Below, in pieces: positions 17,508-26,586 of a stretch of 64,000 nucleotides of DNA. The notes under the pieces were generated by a model, which saw only the letters and a list, made by a program, of their open reading frames with translations, ran no database searches and was not told the origin of the DNA. A program made the position numbers and the translations under genes. This DNA comes from Sphingomonas sp. (lineage in GTDB: Bacteria; Pseudomonadota; Alphaproteobacteria; Sphingomonadales; Sphingomonadaceae), in NCBI RefSeq assembly GCF_017744835.1, contig NZ_JAGIAM010000001.1, forward strand, positions 930,001 through 994,000. The letters run 5' to 3'. Position 1 is the first letter of the stretch; each line of letters begins with the position of its first letter.

Positions 17508-18071
17508 ATGGCGGGTTCGGTGAACAAGGTGATTCTGGTCGGCAATCTCGGCCGGGACCCCGAATCGCGTTCGTTCCAGAATGGCGGCAAGGTGGTCGAG
17601 CTGCGCATCGCCACGTCGGAGAGCTGGAAGGACCGCAATTCCGGCGAGCGCAAGGAAAAGACCGAGTGGCACACGGTCAAGGTCTTCAACGAAGGCCTCG
17701 CCAACGTCGCCGAGCGCTTTCTGCGCAAGGGCAGCAAGGTCTATATCGAAGGCGCGCTGACCACCCGCAAGTGGCAGGACCAGCAGGGCAACGACCGCTA
17801 TTCGACCGAGATCGTGCTCCAGGGCTTCAACTCGGTGCTGACGATGCTCGACGGCGCGCCGGGCCAGGGCGGCGGCGGGCGCAGCAGCGGCGGCAGCGAC
17901 GATTGGGGCGGCGGCGACGAATTCTCCGGCCAGTCGTCGAGCCGCGGCGGTGGTACCTATAACAGCGGCGCCGGCGCGCGCTCGGGCGGTGCTGGTGGCG
18001 CCGGTGCGGGCGGTGGCGGCAGCTTCGGCGGCGGCTTCCCCGACGACCTCGACGACGACGTGCCGTTCTGA
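17508..18071 (+). CDS. ssb: single-stranded DNA-binding protein
   Basis: 187 residues. An OB fold (1-110: [46 protein letters not shown]) is followed by a Gly/Ser-rich disordered linker (about 120-175) and the acidic tip DDDVPF that recruits replication and repair proteins. It binds ssDNA as a tetramer. A 12-base gap after feoB suggests possible read-through, though ssb probably has its own promoter. The stop overlaps the next gene by one base. Confidence 0.97.
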   Translation: MAGSVNKVILVGNLGRDPESRSFQNGGKVVELRIATSESWKDRNSGERKEKTEWHTVKVFNEGLANVAERFLRKGSKVYIEGALTTRKWQDQQGNDRYSTEIVLQGFNSVLTMLDGAPGQGGGGRSSGGSDDWGGGDEFSGQSSSRGGGTYNSGAGARSGGAGGAGAGGGGSFGGGFPDDLDDDVPF

Positions 18072-18529
18072 TGCGGAGCCTCGCGGCAGCGCTGGGGGCG
18101 GGACTGCTGCTCGGCGCATGCGGCGGCGGCGGCGTGTCGAGCGACGATGTCCGCGATCCGGTCGCGCAGAACGTTGCCGAGGCGGCCGCCAAGGGCAAGT
18201 CGGCGGCGGTCGCGGCGGCGATCGACTGCAGCAACAAGCCCGATTTCGTCCCCGTCTATCATGACGCGCGCATTACCACCTGCGTGGCGAGCGAGGACGG
18301 CCGCGGCCAGCGCCACGTCAGCGGGTCGATCGTCTATCTGACGGAGGCTTCTCCGCGCGAAGTGCTCGGCTGGTCGCGCGCTCAGGCCAATGCCTCGGGC
18401 CTCGCCCAGCGGCTGGCGACCGACAAGAGCTATTCGGCCGGCGAGGAATCGCAGCGCAGCCTGATGGTCGTGGTCGAGCCCGTCGCCCAGGGCACGCGCG
18501 TCACCGTCAACTGGGGCGACCGGGTCTAG
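18071..18529 (+). CDS. putative lipoprotein of unknown function
   Basis: 152 residues with a lipoprotein signal peptide: AAALGAGLLLGAC gives a lipobox LGAC with Cys at about 17, followed by a Gly-rich spacer. The mature part has two Cys (around 53 and 71) that could form a disulfide. No named family is recognised. The start overlaps the ssb stop by one base. It ends tail to tail with the pirin gene, sharing CTAG. Confidence 0.75.
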   Translation: MRSLAAALGAGLLLGACGGGGVSSDDVRDPVAQNVAEAAAKGKSAAVAAAIDCSNKPDFVPVYHDARITTCVASEDGRGQRHVSGSIVYLTEASPREVLGWSRAQANASGLAQRLATDKSYSAGEESQRSLMVVVEPVAQGTRVTVNWGDRV

Positions 18530-19386
18530 CCCGCGACGATCTCCGCCGTGCCGAAGCGGCCCGCCTGATAGTCGACGAACGCCTGGCGGATCTCCTCGAC
18601 GCTGTTCATCACGAAGGGGCCGTGCGCGACGACCGGCTCGTCGATCGGCTCGGCATGGCCGAAGAGGAACAGCGCAGGTTCCGACGCCGCCACCGCCAGC
18701 GTGTCGCCCGGGCCCAGCTCGGCGAGGTGGAACTGCGGGACCGTCGTCCCCGCCACTTCGAAGCCGCCGCGCGCGGCATAGAGGAACACGTCGCGCCCGC
18801 CGAGCCCGTCGAACGCGATGTGTGCGCCCGGCTCCGCCTCGACCCAGCTCAGGAAGGTGTGCGTCAGCGACTCGACCGGCCCGCGGCTTCCCTGCCATTC
18901 GCCCGAGATCAGGTGCAGCGTCGCGCCTTCGCCGCGGATCGCCGGAATCGCATCGGCCTGTAGGCCGGTGTAGCGGGGCGGGCACATCTTGAGCCGGGCA
19001 GGCAGGTTCAGCCAGAGCTGGAGGATCTCGAGGTCGCCGCCGCTGCGCTTGAACGCCTCGGGCGAAACCTCGGCGTGGATCAGCCCGCTTCCCGCGGTCA
19101 TCCACTGCACGCCGCCGGCGCGGATGATGCTCTCATGGCCGGCGGAGTCCGTATGCGCCAGCTCGCCCTCCAGGATGAAGGTCACCGTCTCGAAGCCGCG
19201 GTGCGGATGCGGGCCGAAGGGCAGCCCGCGATTGCCCGGCGGATAGGTCTGCGGGCCGTGGTGGTTGAGGAAGAGAAAGGCGCCGAGATGGTCGATGGCC
19301 GGCCCCGGCACCGGCCGCCGCGTTACCAGATCGCCGATGTCGTCGCGAAGCGCGGGATGGAGGCGCGTGACGCTGCGTTCGGTCAT
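18526..19386 (-). CDS. pirin-family bicupin protein
   Basis: 286 residues from ATG 19386, overlapping the metW stop as ATGA. The N-terminal cupin has the pirin iron ligands FGPHPHRGFETVTFIL with HTDSAGH and later IHAEVS. The C-terminal cupin is more divergent. Bacterial pirins such as YhhW have quercetinase activity; others modulate pyruvate dehydrogenase. Substrate is unassigned. It is the last gene of the leftward metX-GNAT-metW-pirin run. Confidence 0.92.
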   Translation of the reverse strand: MTERSVTRLHPALRDDIGDLVTRRPVPGPAIDHLGAFLFLNHHGPQTYPPGNRGLPFGPHPHRGFETVTFILEGELAHTDSAGHESIIRAGGVQWMTAGSGLIHAEVSPEAFKRSGGDLEILQLWLNLPARLKMCPPRYTGLQADAIPAIRGEGATLHLISGEWQGSRGPVESLTHTFLSWVEAEPGAHIAFDGLGGRDVFLYAARGGFEVAGTTVPQFHLAELGPGDTLAVAASEPALFLFGHAEPIDEPVVAHGPFVMNSVEEIRQAFVDYQAGRFGTAEIVAG

Positions 19387-19976
19387 CAGTCCTTCCTCAG
19401 CAGGAACACCGCATGCTCGGCGAAGAGGTTGGCCATCGCCGAGCCCGTGCGGCTGTCTCCCGAGAGGAACCAGCAATCCTCGACGACGATCCCCCGGCCG
19501 CGCACGAAGGCGCGGAAATCGTCGACGGTGACGTGGTGGATGTTCGGCGTCGCATACCATTCGACCGGCAGCAGCCGCGTCACCGGCATCCGCCCGCCGA
19601 ACAGCAGCGAGGCGCGCACCCGCCAATGCGCGAAGTTCGGGAAGGAGACGAAGGCGCGCCGCCCGATGCGGAGCAGCTGGTCGAGCACCCAATCGGGCCG
19701 CCGCGTCGTCTGGAGCGTCTGGCTCAGGATCGCATAGTCGAAGCTCGCATCGGGATAGTCGGCGAGATCGGTATCGGCATCGCCCTGCACCACCGACAGC
19801 CCCCTCGCCATCGCCGCGGCGACATCGGCCGGATCGAGCTCGAGCCCGCGCGCGTCGCAGCCGCGCCGGTCGCGCAGCGCCGCCATCAGCGCGCCGTCGC
19901 CGCACCCCACGTCGAGTACGCGGGTGAGCGGCTGTACGTTGGCGGCGATGATCGCGAGGTCGGGGCGAAGGCTCAC
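19386..19976 (-). CDS. metW: methionine biosynthesis protein MetW
   Basis: 196 residues from GTG 19976, which overlaps the upstream GNAT stop as GTGA. SAM-methyltransferase-like fold with VLDVGCGDGALM (motif I), ARGLELDP and ILSQTLQTTRRPDWVLDQLLR, and the MetW-specific FPNFAHWRVRASLLFGGRMP and WYATPNIHHVT. metW is nearly always paired with metX, where it is needed for full homoserine acetylation activity in several proteobacteria. Here a GNAT gene sits between the two. Confidence 0.95.
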   Translation of the reverse strand: MSLRPDLAIIAANVQPLTRVLDVGCGDGALMAALRDRRGCDARGLELDPADVAAAMARGLSVVQGDADTDLADYPDASFDYAILSQTLQTTRRPDWVLDQLLRIGRRAFVSFPNFAHWRVRASLLFGGRMPVTRLLPVEWYATPNIHHVTVDDFRAFVRGRGIVVEDCWFLSGDSRTGSAMANLFAEHAVFLLRKD

Positions 19977-20407
19977 CGGCTGTAGACCTCCGCGTCCTCG
20001 CGCACCATCAACCGGTCGGGGTGCGGATAGGGCTCCCAGCCGAGTTTGGCATAGAGCGGCTGCATGTCGCGGGTGAACAGCGCCCAGCGCCGCAACCCCT
20101 GCAGCTCGGGATGCGCCTGCAGCGCCTCGAGCATCTGCCGCGCGACGCCCTGGCCGCGATGCGCCGGCAGCACGAACACGTCGGCGAGATAGGCGAAGGT
20201 CGCGCGGTCGGTGATCACGCGCGCGAACGCGACTTGCTCGTTCTTGCCCTCCTCGTCCTTGGCATAGGCCCCGACGCACAGCGAATGGGCAATCGCGCGC
20301 TCGACGGTGTGGCGCGGGATCCCCGGGGACCAATAGCTGCCGCTCAGAAAGGCGTGGATGAGTTCGACGTCCAGCTCTGCAGGGTCGAAGGAGATGTGGT
20401 AGCTCAG
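19973..20407 (-). CDS. GNAT-family N-acetyltransferase, probably starting at CTG
   Basis: 144 residues. It contains [25 protein letters not shown], then the acetyl-CoA loop [15 protein letters not shown] (R-G-Q-G-V-A) and [16 protein letters not shown], all typical of a small GNAT. No ATG, GTG or TTG is in frame before the fold begins. CTG at 20407-20405 overlaps the metX TGA as CTGA and has GGGAGAAG 6-8 bases upstream, matching the 4-bp coupling used by its neighbours. The function is unknown; position inside metX-metW hints at a link to methionine or acetyl-group metabolism. Confidence 0.8.
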   Translation of the reverse strand: MSYHISFDPAELDVELIHAFLSGSYWSPGIPRHTVERAIAHSLCVGAYAKDEEGKNEQVAFARVITDRATFAYLADVFVLPAHRGQGVARQMLEALQAHPELQGLRRWALFTRDMQPLYAKLGWEPYPHPDRLMVREDAEVYSR

Positions 20408-21528
20408 GACTCTTCTCCCGCACGGAGGAAGCCGGTGATCACTCGGTCGAGCTCGGGGCTCTCGAGCAGGAAGGCGTCGTGACCGAAGGGCGATGAAAGT
20501 TCGACGAAGCTCGCCGGCGCGCCCGCGGCGTTGAGCGCATGGACGATGCTGCGCGATTCGCTGGTCGGATAAAGCCAGTCGGTGTCGAAGCTCACCAGGC
20601 AGAAGCGCGTGTCGCGGCCCTTGAAGGCATTGGCGAGCGTGCCGCCATGCTCCTCGGCGAGATCGAAATAGTCGAGCGCGCGGGTGATGTAGAGATAGGA
20701 GTTGGCGTCGAACCGCTCGACGAAGGCGATGCCTTGGTGCCGGAGGTAGCTCTCGACCTGGAAATCGGCGTCGAAGCCGAAGGTCTTGGCCTCACGCGCC
20801 TGCAGCCGCCGGCCGAATTTGGCGGTCAGTCCGGCCTCGGAGAGATAAGTGATGTGCGCCGCCATCCGCGCCACCGCCAGCCCTGCGGCGGGCGGATCGT
20901 TGTCGGCATAATAGTCGCCGCTGCGCCACTTAGGATCGGCCATGATCGCCTGGCGTCCGACTTCGTGGAAGGCGATGTTCTGTGCGGAGTGCCGCGCGGC
21001 GGACGCGATGACGATCGCCGAAGCGACGCGTTCGGGAAAGGTCGCCGCCCAGCTCAGCGCCTGCATGCCGCCCATCGATCCGCCGACCACGGCGAACAGC
21101 TTCGTGATGCCCAGATGGTCGAGCAGCATCGCCTGGGCGCGGACCATGTCGCGGATCGTGATGACCGGAAAGCTCATCGCCCAGGGCTTGCCGGTAGCCG
21201 GGTTGACCGTCGCGGGCCCCGAGGAGCCGAGACAGCTGCCCAGCACATTGGCGCAGATCACCAGGTAGCGGTCGGTGTCGATCGGCTTGCCGGGTCCTAC
21301 CATCCGCGTCCACCAGCCGGGCTTGCCGGTCACCGGATGCGTCGAGGCGAGATGCTGGTCGCCGGTCAGCGCGTGGCAGACGAGGATCGCGTTGCCGCCG
21401 TCGGGCGCGAGCGTGCCGTATGTCTCATAGGCCACGTCGACCGGCGACAGCAGCGCGCCGCCGTCGAGCCTGAGCGGCCCCGGCAGCGTGACCCTGCGGG
21501 CAAGACCGAAGCGCGCGTCGTCGAGCAT
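20404..21528 (-). CDS. metX: homoserine O-acetyltransferase
   Basis: 374 residues, alpha/beta-hydrolase fold. Visible: [14 protein letters not shown], the [11 protein letters not shown] segment, the nucleophile elbow [12 protein letters not shown] (Ser) and the C-terminal [11 protein letters not shown] with the catalytic His. It activates homoserine (acetyl or succinyl donor cannot be decided by eye) for methionine synthesis. It is first in a leftward operon with GNAT, metW and pirin. No SAM riboswitch-like structure is seen in the 170 bases upstream. Confidence 0.94.
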   Translation of the reverse strand: MLDDARFGLARRVTLPGPLRLDGGALLSPVDVAYETYGTLAPDGGNAILVCHALTGDQHLASTHPVTGKPGWWTRMVGPGKPIDTDRYLVICANVLGSCLGSSGPATVNPATGKPWAMSFPVITIRDMVRAQAMLLDHLGITKLFAVVGGSMGGMQALSWAATFPERVASAIVIASAARHSAQNIAFHEVGRQAIMADPKWRSGDYYADNDPPAAGLAVARMAAHITYLSEAGLTAKFGRRLQAREAKTFGFDADFQVESYLRHQGIAFVERFDANSYLYITRALDYFDLAEEHGGTLANAFKGRDTRFCLVSFDTDWLYPTSESRSIVHALNAAGAPASFVELSSPFGHDAFLLESPELDRVITGFLRAGEES

Positions 21529-21610
21529 GGGCGCTGGTTAGGGGGTGAGCCTCGCGCTGGCAATGCCGGCATCGCGTCTCCGCTCGTCATCGCCACCGCC
21601 ATCCCTGCCC

Positions 21611-21690
21611 GTCATCCCCGCGAAGGCGGGGACCCAGGAATCGCAAAGAATGCCGCTTGCGACTCTGGGGCGCGCCCTGGCGGGGATGAC
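21611..21690. repeat. 80-bp extragenic palindromic element (GTCATCCCCG type)
   Basis: Outer arms GTCATCCCCG (21611-21620) and CGGGGATGAC (21681-21690) pair perfectly. Inside, CCAGGAATCGCA and TGCGACTCTGG pair imperfectly, and CGCGAAGGCGGG forms a side hairpin. It fills the gap between metX and the amine oxidase gene. This looks like one of the dispersed REP-type repeats common in sphingomonad genomes. Confidence 0.75.
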
Positions 21691-21698
21691 GGCCAGGA

Positions 21699-23264
21699 TC
21701 ATGCTGCCCGAGCACGGACCACCTTCCCCGTGATCGCCTCCGCCGCCATTCGGCCGGTCTGTGCGCCGCCGTTCATATAGCCGGGGAAGGCGTCGGAGAG
21801 ATGCTCGCCCGCGAACAGGACCCGGCCGGCGCGCGCCGATTGGCGCTCGGCGGGATCGTCGGACTCGCTCCAAAGCAGGTGGCCGAAGCGCGTGAGCTGG
21901 CCGGGCGCGTAGTTGACATAGGCGCCCAGCGTCAGCGCCTGCGCATGCCAGTTGGTCCGCGCGAAGGGGCCGGTGGCGGTGGCGCCGAGCCCGGGGATCG
22001 CCGCCTCGGCGCTGCGGGCGAAGCGGAGCGCCAGATCGCGCGGCGCCTCGTCTTCGGCCGCCATGACGCCATCGCCGCCTAGGAACCAGGTCCATGCCGG
22101 GTCGGCTCGCCCAGGCAGATGGACGCTGCCGTCCCAGCCGAGCGACCAGCGCGTGCGCGGATCGGCCTGCCACAGCTCGCCGCCCACCCCCATCGGCGCG
22201 GTCCAGGGGCGGTCGCTCGTCGCCATCTGGACCTTCTCGTTCCGGCCGAGCGCCATCTCGGCGATGAAGCCGCGCCAGATCGCGGGCAGCGGCAGCGCGA
22301 AGTCGATCTGCCGCGTCAGCGGCGCGGGGACGGCGACGATCACGGTTTCGGCATCGACGCTGGAGCCGTCGAGGAAGTGGAGCCGCACGCCCGCTGCCGA
22401 GCGCGCGATGCGGAGCAGCCTTTTGTCGGGCGTGATCCGGTCGCGATAGGCAGTGCCGACCGCGTCGATCAGCGCGCTGCTGCCGCCCTCGATCACGAAG
22501 CGCTCGTCCGATTCGCCGAGGATTTCGACGCGCTTGCCGTCGACGGTCGGCAGGTTGAACACCAGCTCGATCGCCGAGGCCCGGTCCGGCTCGACGCCAT
22601 ATTCGGTGCGGCTCGTCGTCTCGAGCAGATGCCGGACCCAGGGCGCCGGCATCAGCGCGCGGTACCTGTCGAGATAGGCGGCCATCGACAGACGATCGAG
22701 CTCGGGCGCGACGCGGGCATAGTCGCGGTCGAGCCGGTCGGCGTCGCGGCCGATCTGCGCGGCGATGGCGCGCAGCCCCTCGGCGAGCACATCCTCGCTC
22801 AGCCGGTCGCCGTTCGCGAGCACCAGCGTCCGGTGCGGGTCCTTCTTGCGGTCGACCAGCCCGACGCCGAAGTGACTGCACAGCGCGTGCATGTCCTTGT
22901 GGTCGGTGTTGACGAGCTGCCCGCCGACTTCGAAGGCCGGACCCTCGGCCGGCCGATGCGTGAACATCCGTCCGCCCAGCCGCGGCCGCGCCTCGTAGAG
23001 ATGCGCGTCGACACCCGCCTCGCGCAGATGGTGAAGCGCGCTCAGCCCGGCGATTCCGCCACCGACGATCGCCACCCTTCCCCCTGCATGGGCGTGGGCC
23101 GGCTGCGGCAGCACCGATGCGCCTCCCGCTGCGACGATACCCTTGAGCAATGCGCGCCGCGTGGCACCGGGCGGCGCGGGAACCGGCGGCGCCTCGCCCG
23201 CTTCGATCAGGTTGCGCATGCGCGCCGTGGCCAGCGCGCGCCAGATGAGACTCGTCCCCCGCAT
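21699..23264 (-). CDS. FAD-dependent amine oxidase with Tat signal
   Basis: 521 residues from ATG 23264, with GGGAGAGAGA just upstream. About 30 polar residues precede a twin-arginine signal ([14 protein letters not shown]) ending at HAHA. Then come the dinucleotide fold [18 protein letters not shown], the [14 protein letters not shown] motif and VGGQLV of flavin monoamine oxidases, and a C-terminal [20 protein letters not shown] site. It probably oxidises an amine in the periplasm, producing H2O2 and ammonia. The substrate is unknown. The long stretch before the RR motif is unusual and a later start is possible. Confidence 0.88.
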   Translation of the reverse strand: MRGTSLIWRALATARMRNLIEAGEAPPVPAPPGATRRALLKGIVAAGGASVLPQPAHAHAGGRVAIVGGGIAGLSALHHLREAGVDAHLYEARPRLGGRMFTHRPAEGPAFEVGGQLVNTDHKDMHALCSHFGVGLVDRKKDPHRTLVLANGDRLSEDVLAEGLRAIAAQIGRDADRLDRDYARVAPELDRLSMAAYLDRYRALMPAPWVRHLLETTSRTEYGVEPDRASAIELVFNLPTVDGKRVEILGESDERFVIEGGSSALIDAVGTAYRDRITPDKRLLRIARSAAGVRLHFLDGSSVDAETVIVAVPAPLTRQIDFALPLPAIWRGFIAEMALGRNEKVQMATSDRPWTAPMGVGGELWQADPRTRWSLGWDGSVHLPGRADPAWTWFLGGDGVMAAEDEAPRDLALRFARSAEAAIPGLGATATGPFARTNWHAQALTLGAYVNYAPGQLTRFGHLLWSESDDPAERQSARAGRVLFAGEHLSDAFPGYMNGGAQTGRMAAEAITGKVVRARAA

Positions 23265-23326
23265 GTCTCTCTCCCTCTGCCCGGCTACACTTGCCATGTG
23301 CGCGCCGTTCCGCCAATCCGCCCGGC

Positions 23327-24421
23327 ATGACCGCACCCGCTCCCAAGCCCTGGATCCTGGGCATCGCGCCCTATGTGCCGGGCCGATCGACGACCGACGA
23401 CGGCCGCAAGGTCTCCAAGCTCTCGTCGAACGAGAATCCCTTCGGCACGCCCCAGGTCGCCCGCGAGGCTTTTCTCGAGGCGGCGACCAGCCTCGAGCGC
23501 TATCCCGATGCCGCCGCCGCCGAGCTGCGCGCCGCGATCGGGGCGCATTACGGCATCGAGTCCGAGCGGATCATCTACGGCACCGGCTCGGACGAAGTGC
23601 TCCACCTCGCCGCCGGCGCCTTCTCTGGTGTGGGCGACGAAGTGATTTACGTCCGCTTCGGCTTCGCAGTGTACGACATTGCGGCGCGGCGTACCGGCGC
23701 CACGCCGGTGGTCGCGCCCGACAAGGATTATGCGACCGACGTGGACGCGATCCTCGCCTGCGTCACCGAGCGGACGCGCGTGGTGTTCGTCGCCAATCCG
23801 AACAACCCCACCGGCACCTACAGCACCCGCGCCGAGATCGCGCGGCTCCACGCCGGGCTGCCGAAGCACGTGCTGCTCGTGCTCGACCAGGCCTATACCG
23901 AATATCTCGATCCCGAGGATGATGACGGCGGGCTCGAACTGGCGCGCACCCAGCCCAATGTGCTGGTCACGCGCACCTTCTCGAAGATCTACGGCCTCGC
24001 TTCGGAGCGCGTCGGCTGGGGCTATGGCGCGCCCGCGTTGATCGACGCGATGCACCGTATCCGTGCGCCCTTCAACTTCTCGACGGCCGCGCAGAAGGCC
24101 GCGATCGCCGCGCTGGGCGACAAGGATTTCGTCGAGCACAGCTACCAGCACAATCGCCAGTGGCGGAGCTGGTTCGCCGATCAGATCAACGCGATGGGCA
24201 ACAAGGGTCTGCGCGCCGTCCCGTCCAAGGCCAATTTCCAGCTCGTCCTGTTTGAAGGCGAAGTGAATGCCGAGACGGCGTACAAGGCTCTGATGGACGC
24301 CGGATACATCGTCCGCTGGCTGCCCGGCCAGGGGCTGCCGCACGGGCTGCGCATCACCATCGGCACCGAGGAGGAAGTCCGCGGCATGGTCGAGGCGCTG
24401 CGCCGGATCGTGGGCGCCTGA
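23327..24421 (+). CDS. hisC: histidinol-phosphate / aromatic aminotransferase
   Basis: 364 residues from ATG 23327. Class I/II PLP aminotransferase with [34 protein letters not shown] and the PLP lysine in [18 protein letters not shown]. It transfers the amino group between glutamate and histidinol phosphate; many HisC proteins next to a prephenate dehydrogenase work in tyrosine/phenylalanine synthesis. The downstream tyrC-like gene begins 2 bases after the stop, favouring the aromatic role. Confidence 0.92.
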   Translation: MTAPAPKPWILGIAPYVPGRSTTDDGRKVSKLSSNENPFGTPQVAREAFLEAATSLERYPDAAAAELRAAIGAHYGIESERIIYGTGSDEVLHLAAGAFSGVGDEVIYVRFGFAVYDIAARRTGATPVVAPDKDYATDVDAILACVTERTRVVFVANPNNPTGTYSTRAEIARLHAGLPKHVLLVLDQAYTEYLDPEDDDGGLELARTQPNVLVTRTFSKIYGLASERVGWGYGAPALIDAMHRIRAPFNFSTAAQKAAIAALGDKDFVEHSYQHNRQWRSWFADQINAMGNKGLRAVPSKANFQLVLFEGEVNAETAYKALMDAGYIVRWLPGQGLPHGLRITIGTEEEVRGMVEALRRIVGA

Positions 24422-24423
24422 CG

Positions 24424-25332
24424 ATGCTGCCCTTTGCTCGCGTCACCGTCATCGGCCTGGGCCTGATCGGCTCGTCGATCGCGCACGGCGTCCGACAGCA
24501 CATGCCGAGCGTCCGCGTCACCGGCTATGACGCGAGCCCAGAGGTGCGCGAGACCGCGCGGCGGATCGACCTGTGCGATGATATTGCCGACATCGCCGGC
24601 ACTGCCGTGATCGACGCCGACCTCGTCGTGCTCTGCGTGCCGGTCGGCGCGATGGGCCAGGCCGCCGCCGAGATCGCCGCCGACCTGCCCGCCGACGCGA
24701 TCCTGACCGACGTCGGCTCGTGCAAGGAAAGCGTGCTCGAGGCCGTTCGTGCGGCGCTGCCGAACGCCACCTTCGTGCCCGCGCACCCCGTCGCTGGCAC
24801 CGAGAACAGCGGTCCCGAGGCTGGCTTCGCGACACTCTTCCACCACCGCTGGTGCATCCTCACTCCGCCCGAAGGCACCGATCCGCTGGCGGTGGAGCGA
24901 GTCGCCGAGTTCTGGCGGCGATTGGGCGCCGAGCTCGAGACGATGGCGCCCGATCACCACGATCGCGTGCTCGCCGTCACCAGCCATTTGCCGCACCTGA
25001 TCGCCTATACGATCGTCGGCACTGCGTCGGACCTCGAGGAAGTCACTCAGTCCGAAGTGATCAAATTCTCCGCGGGCGGTTTCCGCGACTTCACGCGCAT
25101 CGCGGCGTCGGACCCGACGATGTGGCGCGACGTGTTCCTCGCCAATCGCGAGGCGGTGCTCGACATGCTCCAGCGCTTCTCGGAGGATTTGACGGCGCTC
25201 CAGCGCGCGATCCGCTGGGGCAAGGGCGACGAGCTGTTCGAGCTGTTCACCCGTACCCGCGCGGTGCGCCGCTCGATCATCGACCAGGGCCAGGACGATG
25301 CCCGCCCCGACTTCGGCCGCGCGCACGAATAG
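24424..25332 (+). CDS. tyrC: prephenate/arogenate dehydrogenase
   Basis: 302 residues. N-terminal NAD(P) fold VTVIGLGLIGSSIAHGV and DADLVVLCVPVGAM. The catalytic-domain signatures are LTDVGSCKESV, PAHPVAGTENSGPEA and HHDRVLAVTSHLPHLIA (catalytic His of prephenate dehydrogenases), then FSAGGFRDFTRIAASDP. It carries out oxidative decarboxylation toward tyrosine. It is coupled to hisC. The 3' end forms a 16-bp palindrome with the end of the convergent plsC gene. Confidence 0.93.
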   Translation: MLPFARVTVIGLGLIGSSIAHGVRQHMPSVRVTGYDASPEVRETARRIDLCDDIADIAGTAVIDADLVVLCVPVGAMGQAAAEIAADLPADAILTDVGSCKESVLEAVRAALPNATFVPAHPVAGTENSGPEAGFATLFHHRWCILTPPEGTDPLAVERVAEFWRRLGAELETMAPDHHDRVLAVTSHLPHLIAYTIVGTASDLEEVTQSEVIKFSAGGFRDFTRIAASDPTMWRDVFLANREAVLDMLQRFSEDLTALQRAIRWGKGDELFELFTRTRAVRRSIIDQGQDDARPDFGRAHE

Positions 25333-25342
25333 CGCTATTCGT
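25327..25342. repeat. perfect 16-bp palindrome at the tyrC/plsC convergent junction
   Basis: CGAATAGCGCTATTCG covers the last codons of both genes, each ending in a Glu codon followed by TAG. It has no loop and no T-run, so terminator function is doubtful. Confidence 0.6.
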
Positions 25343-26024
25343 TCGGATTGAGCGCGTTGATCTCGCGGTGGACGCGCGCCTCGACTTCGTCGCGCTTGAG
25401 GCCTGCCGGAATCGGTTCGCCGAAACGGAACGTCACGACACCGGGGTGCATCGGGCCCTTTTTTGGCCAGACCTTCGCGCTGTCGAGCGCCACGGGCACT
25501 ACCGGCAGGCCGATCGCGCGGTAGAGGCCGGCAAGGCCTGCGCGCAACGCGGGCGCTTCCCCCTGCCGCGTGCGAGTGCCTTCGGGGAAGAGGATCACCG
25601 AACGCCCTTCCGCGCTCGCGGCCTTCGCTTCGCGCATCATCTGGCGCAGCGCCGATGCGGCGGCGTCGCGGTCGATCACGATCACGCCGTAGCGCCGCGC
25701 TGCCCAGCCCCAGACCGGGATGCGGGCGAATTCCTGCCGCATCACCACCACCGGTGCACCGAGCATGCGGACCAGCTCGAACGTCTCGAAGAAGCTCTGG
25801 TGCTTGGCGGCATAGAGCGCCGGGGTCGCCAGTGGCGCGCCTTCGACGAGGAGGCGGATTCCGGCGAGGTAGCGCGCGCACCAGGCGTGGTATTGCGTCC
25901 AGAACACCACCCAGCGGCGGAAGGCGCGCTGGCCGAACAGCGCCGCGACGGGCGCGAGCAGCACGATCGGCACCGACAGCCCGTAGAAGGCAGTCGCGAA
26001 TAATAGAGTACGCAGCCGGTCCAT
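25335..26024 (-). CDS. plsC: 1-acyl-sn-glycerol-3-phosphate acyltransferase
   Basis: 229 residues with an N-terminal membrane segment (about 8-32). Motif I is AAKHQSFFETFE, an HX4E version of the usual HX4D. Motif III FPEGTRTRQGE and motif IV LPVVPVALDS are intact. It makes phosphatidic acid from lysophosphatidic acid at the inner membrane. It is the last gene of the leftward ftsE-ftsX-ydcF-plsC operon, starting one base after the ydcF stop. Confidence 0.9.
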   Translation of the reverse strand: MDRLRTLLFATAFYGLSVPIVLLAPVAALFGQRAFRRWVVFWTQYHAWCARYLAGIRLLVEGAPLATPALYAAKHQSFFETFELVRMLGAPVVVMRQEFARIPVWGWAARRYGVIVIDRDAAASALRQMMREAKAASAEGRSVILFPEGTRTRQGEAPALRAGLAGLYRAIGLPVVPVALDSAKVWPKKGPMHPGVVTFRFGEPIPAGLKRDEVEARVHREINALNPNE

Positions 26025-26025
26025 C

Positions 26026-26586
26026 TCAGCCCGCGCCGGTCCACAGCGCGAAGCGGCGGACGAGATATTTGTTGTACTCGCGCAGCAGCACGCGCTTGCC
26101 CGGGGTGCCAGGCGGGCTGCGCACGGCGTCGCCGATCACTTCGACATCGCCGTCGAGCGCATGCGCCAGCTCCATCCGTGCGCGCGGCATATGCCAGTCG
26201 GTGGTCACCAGCCGCACCGATTTGTAGCCGTGCGCGCGCACCCAATGCGCGGTCTCGTCGGCGTTGGAGCGCGTGTCGACAGCCTCGTGACCCAGGTCGA
26301 TGCAGCAGTCGAACAAGCGCGCGTCGCGCTTGAACTGCGCCGCGAGCTCGTGCGGCTTCACGCTGGGATCGACGCCGCTCACCAGCATCCGCCTGGCATC
26401 GCCGGCGCGCAGCGCGTCGAGCCCGCGTCCGATCCGGCCGGGGCCGCCGGTCAGCACCACGATCGCGTCGGTCTTGCGCGCCTCGAGCGGGTCGCCGAGC
26501 GACATCAGGAAGATGCCGTAGCCCGCCGCCCAAGCCACGACCAGCGCCACCAGGCCGCCGAACAGGAGCAGGATCGCGCGGATCAC
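26026..26586 (-). CDS. YdcF-family (DUF218) membrane protein
   Basis: 186 residues from GTG 26586, overlapping the ftsX stop as GTGA. One N-terminal transmembrane helix (about 3-27), then a Rossmann-like DUF218 domain with DAIVVLTGGPGRIGRGLDAL, DETAHWVRAHGYKSVRLVTTDWHMPRA split by short loops, and a C-terminal YNKYLVRRF. Members such as SanA/ElyC influence envelope integrity and the peptidoglycan or lipid-carrier economy, which fits the ftsEX and plsC neighbours. Biochemical role is unknown. Confidence 0.87.
   Translation of the reverse strand: MIRAILLLFGGLVALVVAWAAGYGIFLMSLGDPLEARKTDAIVVLTGGPGRIGRGLDALRAGDARRMLVSGVDPSVKPHELAAQFKRDARLFDCCIDLGHEAVDTRSNADETAHWVRAHGYKSVRLVTTDWHMPRARMELAHALDGDVEVIGDAVRSPPGTPGKRVLLREYNKYLVRRFALWTGAG

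Noticed and set aside
21529..21610. SAM riboswitch before metX
   Set aside because: No multi-helix leader or conserved core seen; the gap mainly contains the REP-type palindrome.
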